Shown: positions 39,201-51,200 of the stretch, piece by piece
How positions within the stretch are numbered: the stretch's first letter is position 1
How the letters are laid out: every line of letters begins with the position of its first letter
Source of the DNA: Elmis aenea
Lineage: Eukaryota; Arthropoda; Insecta; Coleoptera; Elmidae
Reading direction: 5' to 3'
NCBI GenBank assembly: GCA_947652605.1
Contig: OX393583.1
Span: 10,023,222 to 10,087,221, forward strand
Length of the DNA: 64,000 nucleotides
The notes under the pieces: model-generated
Database searches by the model: none
Told to the model about the DNA's origin: nothing
The model's input: only the letters and a program-made list of their open reading frames with translations
Program-made: the position numbers and the translations under genes

Positions 39201-42200
39201 TCGAAGAATCTCAGGGTCGTGGTGCACCCTGTATTGTAGATCGACACCCTCAGTTCTCTTTCAATAAGGCAGCCCTTGCAGAAAATCCGGTTTCACAAAG
39301 AAACGATGTTGGAAATTGGAAAAGTATGCGAAAAGCTCTTGACTTCAGTAGACAAAATTTATCTTCAACACCGGCCCAAAACTCAAAACAGCGATTTAGA
39401 AGAAAATTGTCTTCTGATTTCGCCCCTTAATGTCAAATCTATAAATTGTTCATCTTCTTCAGTTGATACACCTTGAAGAGTAGTTTGAAATGGGTTTCTA
39501 ACCTACCCGTATATTGCTATAATGTTTTCGTCCGTTATAAAATTATCTAATTTTGGCCCACACTTGATATATCAAATAGGAAAAAAACTGAAAGCGGGGT
39601 TCAATGTGCAACAAAAATTTAGATAAAGATTGGGGACACAAGTATGAAAAGGTTGAGAAACACTGGTTTAAAGCTGGGCTGCGGAGTCGGTAAAAAAAAA
39701 GTCGACTCTTGATAATTTTAGTAGGTCGACTCCGACCCCAACAAAATTAAATACTAAGACATTTTATGGTGTGTAATATAAGAAAAGAATAATAAACATA
39801 AAAAAATTATTTAAAATTGTAGTTTAAATTTTGCGGCAAAGGACCACCTCGCAATTTTTTGTTGTACTCGGAGTCGGTACATTTTTCCCGACTCCGACTC
39901 CACTGACCAGAAATTCCTCCTAAACTCCGACTCCACAGCCCTGGTTTAAAGTGCCTAAATTTTTCTACAAACCCAAAATTTAATTTGTTGGGTAATTACA
40001 AATTACAGTTACAAAATAATGTATAAAGTATTAATTAATCATTTCATTTCCATAGCGACACCAGCACACTGACACTGACATAAATAAAATTACATCCTTC
40101 AAACAAAATATATTAAATATTAATTTTTATACCATTCTTAGGCTTTTATATAAAATGCTACATTAAAATTTAATTATTTGATAAGAATATTAACGAAATT
40201 TTTGTTTTTTATGAGTTAAAGCTAAAAAAAAACTGACCATTGACATTGACATTATTTTCGTCTAGTGGCGAAAATATTTTCGCCGCTAAAGACGAAAGTA
40301 AAACTTTAACGTACGGTACGCAGTGACAAAATGACAACTTTCATATACATGAGTAGAACAATACTCTCAATATTTTTTACCTGCCGTCCATTTTAGTGAA
40401 TGCCACGAAAAAAACGTTTTTGGAGGTGTGATATTTATGTATTACAAAGATATATTAAGATATTTTTATCAGTGCATACGGCCCGGACGTTATTGATATG
40501 TTTTATATTGAATTTTTAGAAATTGTTTTAAAAATCTATTTGGGATAATCATATATTAAGTGCCTGGAATTATTTGACTTATTGCATATTTGGCTAATTC
40601 CTTAATCGAATCGATTCTGATATAAAGGTATTAATTCGATAAGATCATTATTACTATTATAAATTATAATTGTTTACTTGCTCTTTTAAATTTCGTAATT
40701 CGTTATATGATCGATCGTACGATTGGAGAAAAACGCTGAAGAATTGCAGATTGTTGTATCTTTTTTCAATTCTTTAGGTGTGCTTATAGTTTTTTTCAGT
40801 GAAAAGTTTCAGAGAGCAATGGGTGTTTTCCTTTATCAGAAACATTTGCTTTAACCATTGGTATTTAAAAATCTAGACAGAGGTATTTTGAACGACACTT
40901 ACCACAAGTTCTTTACTTATTTTTTTCGTGTTTAATTCAGATTATTTCCAAATTGTTCGAGGGTCTTTGAACAAACTTCTTTTTTTATTTATTTTAAACA
41001 TGTAATTGATATCTAGTGAGAAGGCTTAAACGGACCAAGCCGTTTGAGTTAGCGAGTTAGTGTAAAGCAGAGCACTGTGCGGTTGTGTAAAGTGTCGTTC
41101 TTGAAAACAAGAATACAGAAGAAAAAAAGAAGACACCAACGGGTGGACTCTTAACTTAAGTAGAACTATCATAAAGACATATTGCTGGTTGGCTAAAGTA
41201 GCTAGGTGCAATAAAACAATACAGTTAAAAAAAAAAAAAAAAAAAAAAAAATGTAATTGATGGTTAATGCCAGGGATGGGGAGTCGGAGTCGGGAGTCGA
41301 GGGGTCGGGAGTCGAGGGGTCGGGAGTCGGAAGAAAAGTTTCCGGCTCCTGGCTCTTTTTTGATTTAGTTTTTTTTCGAGGATCAGAACAGAATTAAAAA
41401 TTTAAAACAAAATCAAAATAACGATGTCAATCGATTATTTTTTTGAACGGAAATGGGAACGATTACAGTCAAACAAACTAGTTTTGTCTGTGAACGTCAA
41501 TTTTTACCTGCAAAAATTACCTGACTGAATAAGGTTTATAGGCAGGGCAAGAAACGAAAAGTATGATTTGTTATGCACGGTAGGGTTAGTTCTGTAACCC
41601 AGCGATTCTTAAACGGGGGGCCGCAAAAAAGTCCCTCTAAAATGACGTTTTAAATCCAAATACGCAATAAAAAATGGGCCGTTGCATTTGAAATAAGAAA
41701 GTAGACGTTAATTTCCGGTATTTCCGGAAGTGTCGCCATATTGAAAATATTTTTAATAAACAGATCATATGCCATTATGGTCATAATCAAAATTTCAGAG
41801 CCATACCCTTTTTCATTCTTCATATATTTTTAAGTCTCGGTCTCAATCAGTCCTGTATACTAAATACGTTTTTTTTGTAATGAAAGGAGTCCGGGAGTCA
41901 AAGTCGGTTTAAAAAAATACTGGCTCAGGAGTCGGTTATTTTTCTGCCGACTACCCACTGTCCTCATCCCTGATAAATCATAATAAAAAGTGGTTTATAT
42001 ATTTCGAATTGTGAATCAAATAGCTTAGTCATTGAGAAACCGGAAGTACCCATGTTCACTGGCCCCGCAGACCCATGATCTTGGTTTTAATCTTTTTATT
42101 TTGTAGCTATACTTCTACATTTAAGTAAAATGAATGAATTAAAATTGATGTTATCACTTAGTTTTGAAGAAGACATCGATTTGGCTCATGTGTTTTATAA

Positions 42201-45200
42201 TCTGATTAGATTTTAGTTCTTTTGGAAGTTTACCATTAGTTGTTAAAGCTGTTGCAGTCGACTAACTAACTTAATATTTTGTTACAGAGAGTTGCCAAAT
42301 CCATTGTGTACGTACCAGTTGTATCAGAGTTTCGTGAACGCCGTTCAGGGCTGCAATAATATTAACAGAAATTCCATCAACGATCATGAGCGATTGTTGA
42401 AGATGAGAGAAGCGGTGCAGAAACTTCCTCCACCCCATTACAGGTGAGCAAAATTAATTCGTTTATGTGTTGATATTTTTGATTGTAGAGTTAACTGTTT
42501 AAAAGAAATTCTCGTGTTGCGATTGTATCTGTGATATTGTGGACATCCTACCACCTATCGCACGTTAACATCTGTATTTGTAACAGTTGTGTCGATTTTT
42601 TAAAATATACTCATGCAGGGGTCCCTACACTTTTTAAAATGAGGGCTACATGTAGGTGTTAAACGGGCTTAGCGGGTCGGTTTAAAAAAAGATTCACAAA
42701 TAAGTTTTTTGTTTAATAAAATAAACTCAATATACTCAACAAACGAAATAATGTTGTTTTTGCTAAATTAAATAGATATTCTCAAAATTTGGATTAACTA
42801 CTACGAGGTGAGCGCCAAAATTTCCCGGTCTATGAAAGACTTTGCTTTGGCTCAAAATTAAATTTTATTTTTCAATATAATTCCCCCTGACATCAATGCA
42901 CTTATTACATCGTTTTAGCAACAATTCGATACCCCTAAAAAATATGCCTTCGGTTTGTCTGCAAAATGTGCCCAAACTGCAGCCTTCGCCTCTTGGTCGT
43001 CACTGAAATGGCGCCCGCAAAAGTCCTTTTTCAAATTTCCTAACAGGATATAGTCAATAGAGCAATCTGGACTAAACGGAGGGCGATGGATTTGTTCATA
43101 ACCGCAGTCACGAATTGCGGTTTGAGTAATTCCAGCAGTGTGCACGGGGGCATTGTCGTGCAGTAAACGCACGCCTCTGGTCAGTTTGCCACGTCTTCTC
43201 TCCCGAATATATTGTAATTTGTGCAGGAGTGCTGCATAATATTCCCCGCTGACTGTGTTGTTGCGTTCTTTAAAATCTATCAGAAGAATGCCCTCACAAT
43301 CCCAAAAGATCGTAGCCATCACCTTTTTTGTCGACTGGCAGACCCTGAACTTTCTTGGTGGTGCTTCTCCTTATCGCCTCCATTCCATCGATTTTCTTTT
43401 GGACAAAGGATCATAGTAGAGAACCATGGTTTCATTCCCTGTAACAATTGTCTTCAACGTATCCACAGGATTTTCTCCGCAGAGCTCCAAAAATAATCGA
43501 ACACATTCAACACGCGCTGGCGCTGAACTGCTGAGAGATGTTTGGGGACCCACCTTGCACAAACTTTATTCATGCATAACCGATCGTGGAGGATTCGGCG
43601 AATGCTTGTATCTGAAAGCCCTACATTTTTGATAGATCTTTCACCTTTAAGTGTCGATCGCCTAATACGAGTTCCTCAACAAGGGCAATCTTGTCGTCCG
43701 TTACCACTTCCACAGTCCTTCCTGTTCTTGCATCATCTTCCAAGGATTCTTGCCCCATTCGAAACCGTTTTGACCAATCTTTTACCACAGAATAAGACTG
43801 GAATTTGTCCCTTTACACCCCATTCAGTCGAACTTTGATGCTTCGAAAAAAAAAAGACCTTCGCGAGTAAGAAATTTTATAACAGCGCGATACTCAATTT
43901 TTGTGACTTCTGACATCGTGATGAACAAATGACAGTTATAAGAAAACTAATTGACATAAAATCAACTTTCGTTTTTCGAAGGTTAATATGATGTGAACCA
44001 ATGTGTTAAAAAAATTTGACCTAGATCTATGTTTGGGCGGGAAATTTTGGAGCTTAGTTTTTACCGGTCATCATTAAGTATGTATTGAAATAGTGCTAAT
44101 GAAAACTATGTAATAGTTTCTTTGGCCTACTACTAGGAATAAATGAAACATGAAAAGTATACCTAATTTTTGCTATAATATGAGGAAAATGAATAAAGCG
44201 ACCTCACACGATACAAATTTTTGGAACTGGAAAAAATCGTCAACTACTTCTAACCAAGATTGTATTATGAAAAAAATCCCTTTTCTATTGATGCCACAGC
44301 CAACTATGGGTTCCATTTAAAAAGATACAACTTAATGTCACAACTCGAGTTTCAGATTTGTTTTTGAAAAATTGTCTACGCCTCTGCATTCTTATCAAAA
44401 AAGTGCCTGTAGAACGTCAAAATTATTTTACTTTATTTTCATAAACACGCGAGATGCAGTCATAAAACGAAAAATCGAGTTATCGGTGATAACTCGAAAA
44501 CAAAAGACGATAAGCAATTATAGTTTTCACCATTAACTTTTTCTCGAAAAAACAGATCGAAGAAACCCGGCCCGTTTTTTGATACCTCTTATAGTTACCG
44601 AGATTCCCTATGAAAATATCGTTCACCCTGTACACAGAAAAATATGAATAACCGAAATAACAAATGCAAGTGGAATTTCTCTACGGTTGGCATTAATATT
44701 TTTATGCACATTAAATTGCAAAACATTTAACATCTCAAAGAACATGAAAGTGTCTTAAGCAGCTTTCTAAATAAACTAGTCAATTGTGGACATTGCAACT
44801 TATAATTCGACATTAATTCGTGGAACAGGTATCAGGAATCAAAAATAGTAGGGGAAGTTGGGGTAAGATGACTAGGTTAACAAGAAAATTAAGTTTTGGC
44901 CAAGAGAAAAATGATATAATTAAATAAAAATGACGAATACATACATTGGTGAATTACCTTTGAATTCCCTATGAATTTAAACTAAACAGCGCTTCCAATA
45001 TTACAATAAAAAAACATAAACAAAAAATGTCGTTTTAGTCATCTTACCCCATAGTGCGGGTAAGATGACGAACATACTGGGGTAAGATGGCGCCTACATA
45101 CATAAAACACAAATAAATTGTCCTTGGCCATCATAAGTGGTGCAGTCTTCATGGCACCACTCTTGACATTTGCAACACTGAATCCAGTCTGTCGCTGGTG

Positions 45201-48200
45201 GTTCTGTACAAGGTTTGTGGCAGATTAGACAATAATAGGATAAAGATTCAGTTGTTTGAGAAGATATAGCAGTTTTTTTATTAGGCCCATTTCCTCCCTG
45301 TTTTGCTAACCTGTCTTTCTCTTCTAATTGATTTTTTATGGGAGTGCCAGTAATTACGCTCGCTGAGAGTTTTTTTATTATTTTGAACAGGACGATTAAT
45401 AGTTGGCAAGGGTCTGATTTTCCACAGTGAGGTGTCAGATTTCGACTGAGCAGCTAGGGCTTGTTCCTTTAGAGGTAAATAGTTTGCCCTTTACAATCCT
45501 TGATGATGAAGAAGGTTCAGGTTCTCCATCATTTTTTACAGGCGTAAACAAAGCATAGCTTTTCATTTGCTTCAACGGAATATTGCCATCTGAAGAAAAG
45601 TCTGAATCATCTGAGTTTTCATTAGGAATCTCCCTACCAATGTTACCATTGATATGGTCAGAAACATTCAGGTATTTCATATCTTGCAGCAGCTGCATTG
45701 CAGGATGTAGTTCCTTCTTCAATGTCGTGCATGGCTATCATTGCGCCTTGAGACCACTGACCACGATTGGTCTTTTTTTTGTAGGTTCTTGGCATGGATG
45801 TTCTGGATGTAATAAAATTTTATTACCAAAAACAGTGCTTACTGGTTGCTGGGGCAAGATGACGAATCGTTATCTTACCCCTGTCATCTTACTCCACTAC
45901 ATATTAAAAATGTTTTTCTTATTTACATAAAAAAACTACCAAAAGATTTATAAAATTTAAACAGAATACCAATACTATCACAGGTAATGTACAACCTACA
46001 GCAAAATTCAATTTGTTTTTACCCGAGTTTTCCAAAAAAACACTAAACACCGGCAATAAATATTGTAACCGAACATGTGATGACAAACAATTGCTTTTAA
46101 CGGAAGAAATTTGAACTATATTAAAATCTTATCAGCTAATATTAATTTCGTCTACTAACCTCCAGATGGTAGTGAAAATTTTGAATTTGAGTTTTTGATG
46201 GATTGCCTGTAAAAATCGTTCGTCATCTTACCCAGTTCGTCATCTTACCCCAACTTCCCCTAAATATTTTTAAAGTACAATCTTGGTTTCCGGGTTTGGA
46301 ACCGCGTCTTCTATATTTAGAAGTAGTTGACGTTTCGACCATTGTGTCCTTGGTCTTTTTCAAAACGACTAATTAGTCGACTAATAAGTCGTTTTGAAAA
46401 AGACCAAGGACACAATGGTCGAAACGTCAACTACTTCTAAATATAGAAGACGCGGTTCCAAACCCGGAAACCAAGATTGTATTATGGATAACGGCCGCGA
46501 AAGCCTCAAGAATAAAATTTTTAAAGTACCTACAGTTAATTTGTATGGTATGGAGACAAAAATAGCATATTTATATTAATTTATATGTTTTTTTCCTAAA
46601 GTAATAAATACCGTAAACATCTATAAATAATCGGACAATGGTATCGCTAAGCAGAAGTAAAAAAAAAATTAATGAAACAGTATTAACGGCTTATGTATTT
46701 GAAGAGTTGGAAATTAATAAATCATTCTTAAGCTTATAATTTGATACGACGCTTTTTGTAAATAATCGACGAACAATGTTAAAAGTTTCTTAATGTTCCA
46801 TCTCTTTTTTGCGTTTTTGTTTTATCAGTACGGTGCATGCTTCGAAGAAAAAAATTGACATTGTTATTTAAGGGATTTCCTGGTTTTGAAAAAGTTGGTG
46901 ATGCAGCTGTGTTTCAGTACAGGGACGGCTTCAGACACTTAGTTATTCAAAAAGAATTAAACAAATTGTATTTTGGTCGAATCCTATTTATTTAGACAAT
47001 TGTCCATGAATGTAAAATAAATTCGAAATATCCGTGTTTGAATACTCTTGATAATCCAGTTTCATGGATACTTCAGACAAACGCAATAAAAGTGGTTTAC
47101 AGTAGTTATTAATATTGGCATTTGCTGTCATTTCCAAGGCTTCCTATTTAAAAATGTTGCAATTTCTCTTAACTTTATCAAAAATTCTTAATAACTGGAA
47201 AATTGTTGCAGATAGGTATAGGAAACGCTGACACAGCTTGATGCAAAATGTAATTTTGCATTAGAAAATGAAAAAAAAGTTTGGGCATTGTATTTGAAAA
47301 AAACGAGTTTTAGTGGTCTGAAATTGTATTAAAAGAAAATTAAATTTTGGACACCCTGTAAGTAATGCATCGATTGCAAACATTTCAGGATGTATTCCAA
47401 GGTTTCTTCTAGGCATGGTCTAAATTTGAGAATTTTCTCTATACAAATGGCGGCGTTAGATAGTATTAAGCATCACGATGAAAATCAAAAAACTTTCAAA
47501 AAAGTCCAAAAATCTAAAAAATGACTGCACTTAGGTATAGAGGGAATGCTAATAAAAGTCCCTCTAAAACTAAAAGAACGTTTTAAATCCAAATACGCAA
47601 TAAAAAAAAAAATTGTATTTGAAATAAGAAAGTAGACGTCAACTTCCGGTATTTTCGGAAGTGTCGCCATCTTGAAAATATTTTCAATAAACAGATCAGA
47701 TGCCATTATGGTCACAACCAAAATTTTAGATCAATACCCTTTTTCATTCTTCATATATTTTTAGATACCTGTCTCAATCAATCACCCTGTATATGATGGG
47801 CAATAAAGTTGTCAAATAGATGATCAATGAAATATCAAAAACTAACTTAAATTAATTTGGTTTAAAATATTTATTGTTCTAAAAATAAGCAGATTACCTA
47901 TATATTTACAGGAAAACACTTAGATAAAAAATACGCATATCTTTTATTGATGGCTTAAATTATATTGAAGTCAGTTACTAAGTTTTTTTTGTAAATAAAA
48001 ACTATTGAATTATAGATAATTTTGAAGGTTTTGGGGTAATTGTGACGCTAAATTTGTACAACAATAATCCCATAGTTATTTTTAAGTATTTTAATAGTTT
48101 AATACATCCCTTGCAATCTTTTTTAAATGTAAGAATGTAAGTTGCTGAATAAATTATGTTTTTAGAAGGTGTTTGTAATTGGTTGGTAAAATGGTTTGAT

Positions 48201-51200
48201 GTGTATATTTTGTTGGTATGTAAGCTATATTTTTTTTTACTATAACAGAGTTATTTTTGAGAGTAAACAGTAAGCCAATATATAATAATTTCACATTACA
48301 ATAGGTTTGTTCCAACAAGCGATTTAAAACGAATCCATGAATCAATGCATGAACTGTTTTATTTACATACGTGAAGTATGTACTAATAAATGTATTGGCC
48401 AGTATTAGCCGTTCTTGAAACGCTTTTACGACTGGCCTAACTGTAAATGACATTTGTGTCTATTGGGTTCATAAAAATGAGCAAGGGTAAACACCTTTAG
48501 AATCCAGTACTAAATGGGATTGAGAGGGCGATGCCTATCCACCAGAGCCCAGAACACACGTTAGTTATGAACTTAGCATGTGTGTAAAAATCCAAACAAG
48601 AGTTTGTCCCTTCGTTCATGGACTGTTTTGATCGTCCGAGTTGATGGAACAAATGACTGACCGTTTGTTTATAAAAATAATTGTTACAAACCCAATCCAT
48701 TACTACATGATGAAAAAATTAAATGGCTTTTTGAAAAAGACATTTTTAAACTTTAAAAAATTGTATTGTGATTATGTAAAAAAATATTTTAAATTAAAAT
48801 GTAAATTTTAGATTTTTTATTTGATGTGTAAATTATTGTAGGACCTTGGAATACCTCATGCGACATTTGGCCCGTGTAGCCAAACATGGTGCTAATACAG
48901 GGATGACGACCCGGAATGTGGCCATCGTATGGGCACCAAACTTACTCAGATGTGCAGAACTTGAAGTGGGAGGAGTTGCGGCCCTCCAGGGAGTGGGTGT
49001 ACAGGTAAAAAATAATATTTTTCCTCCAGGAAACTTATATGTGTGATCTCCCAACCAAAATTGCCCAGTTCTAAAACTTTCTTATTATAATTTTTATGTA
49101 ACAGCTCTGTTTTTGCATAAATCATTTAATTTTAAACTTTCCATATTGAGAATTTTTTGCAATTCTTCTTTTGGAAAATTCATATTTATTTATGTTTTAA
49201 CAATTGACAGCAATTTACTCCGACATTTGTTACTACAGAAATTATTGTTTCTATTGTCAAAGTCGGGGCCTACTCCGAGAAAACTAGGAAATTCCTACAC
49301 AACGCTTATAAGAATAAGTAAAATGTAAATATCTCAGAAAATATTCATTTTAGGTATAGGTAAGTATTGAGAAAAGTTGAAGAAAAACAAAAATGCAACA
49401 AAATCACGTAATAATATACAGGGTGTTCCATTTGAAAAAATAAAGTTATTGATGTTTGAAAATTGGGAAGTTGGCACATCTATAAGAAACACCCTGTATA
49501 ATATAAATTAATTTTGATGTATTTAGACTATGACTACACCTTTTGACTTTGTATGTATCATTTGCCAATTATTATTCATAACGTTGTGCTCTTGACAAGT
49601 ATTGTACCCTGTTTTTCTGGAAATTCAAAAATTTTTTGAGATAAATTGGCAACGTCGCAAAAAAATGAAAAAAACAAAATACTGTCATATGGAGATTTTC
49701 TTGCCGAATTCGATTATGCAAAAATATACTGGGTGTTCAATTTAAAAAAAATACCTTTAGTGACGCCCCCTTTTTATGAAACACCCTGTATACTTGAAAC
49801 TAATTTTAAAACATGCACGTCTAGAAATACTATAAGTTTCATTAAAAACTTTTTTTTAATAAGTTGACATTAAGGGCAATAATGGACTTTATCGCACTAT
49901 TGGTGCACCCTGTATAACTAGAAATGTAAGTTGTCAGTTAAGCACAACCTCCAAATTTTTGGAATTTTAGGCCCCGTTCGATACATTAAAATAATTTTTG
50001 TTTTTAGGCTGTGGTAACTGAATTTCTCATCTGTTATGCCGACCTAATTTTCTGCGATCATCTTCCAAATTTAAACAGCAGCGGCGTAGACATGGACTCC
50101 TTACTGTCTCCAAAACGTTGTCGGCCAAAAAGTCTAGCAATATCAACACCGACAAAGCTTATCACTCTGGAAGAGGCAAGAAGCAAACATCTCTTAAGTA
50201 AATCGGACGAAAGTGGATACATTGAAGTCGGAGGTGGGCCTAGTAACCTGCCTAAGAAATACCACACTATTATTGAACTACCGGCAGGTAATAAACCTTA
50301 AAAGAAATTTGTACATGTAGCTGTATTAAGTTTAACATTTTATCACAATTTTTTTTTAAATCAATGTTACATATACTTTTACATTAATTTTAGGTACTAG
50401 GAAACGCGGTTTTTCAAAGCGGTCACCAAGTGTTTGGAGATCGTTTTTCTCCAGGTCTAGAAATAGTTCTCAGGGCAGTTTAAATAAAAATAGAAAAGCT
50501 TCCACACCAGGGATCATTATAGCGGTAAATAATTCTTTGCTTTCTACACATTATACAGAGTATCTACAGAAATATTTATTTGTGCAGTTTGTCCAAAATA
50601 ACTTGATCAACACTACGAAATGATGAGTTGCTTAAAAGGTCAAAAATGTGCTAAATCTTGATCTACTTTTGAATCGGATCACTTAAGCTGTTTCTAAAAT
50701 AAACAAGAAGAAAAACAAAAGACTAACTTTTGCCTTAATAACTTGGACTTTTGTCTTATGGTATTTGAAGAAGGGAATAGTTGCATTTGTTTTTCGATAT
50801 TTCTTCAATTGTTTTTTGTAGTTATTGAACTGCTTTTGTTTCTTCAAATGTTTTTTGGTGATAGTCAATTTTTTTATTTCTCATAGCTCATAGACAAAAC
50901 AAATTGGATTTTAACACCATTATACAGGATGACCCAAAAGAAACTATTTTGAGGAATTTAAGTGTTTTTAACAAATTTTTATTCTAGTGCAATGGCATGT
51001 CCTTTATTCCATTATTATACAGATTAATCTATTTATAAAATTCCAATTGTTTTTAGATGATGTTTTGTTAATTTTTTTATTGTTTTTTTTTTACACATCT
51101 TTGACGATAAATATGCAACAACGGGTTTATATAGAGACATGCAGCATAAAAGACATGGAGAACAATGAATTTAGAGAAAATTAACAAAAAATCATTTAAA

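Larger units (their letters stand above)
37881..39665. mobile_element. hAT-type element with an inserted foldback
   Basis: Left end CAGCGATTCCCAACC and right end GGTTGAGAAACACTG are near-complementary hAT-style termini. The 8-bp flanks GTTAAAAG and GTTTAAAG match at 7 of 8. A 991-bp CAGGGTG foldback (38241-39231) is nested inside. Open stretches at 39232-39476 have no clear homology. Confidence 0.7.

Noticed and set aside
39113..39476. Possible gene at 39.1-39.5 kb
   Set aside because: It starts in a foldback arm and continues into hAT element sequence. No homology recognised.
43221..43838. + strand open frames over the mariner relic
   Set aside because: Complement of the transposase pseudogene.
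46394..46579. 61-residue open frame in the 46.4-kb palindrome
   Set aside because: It follows from the palindrome arm. The sequence is better explained as Penelope-like terminal DNA than as a peptide gene.
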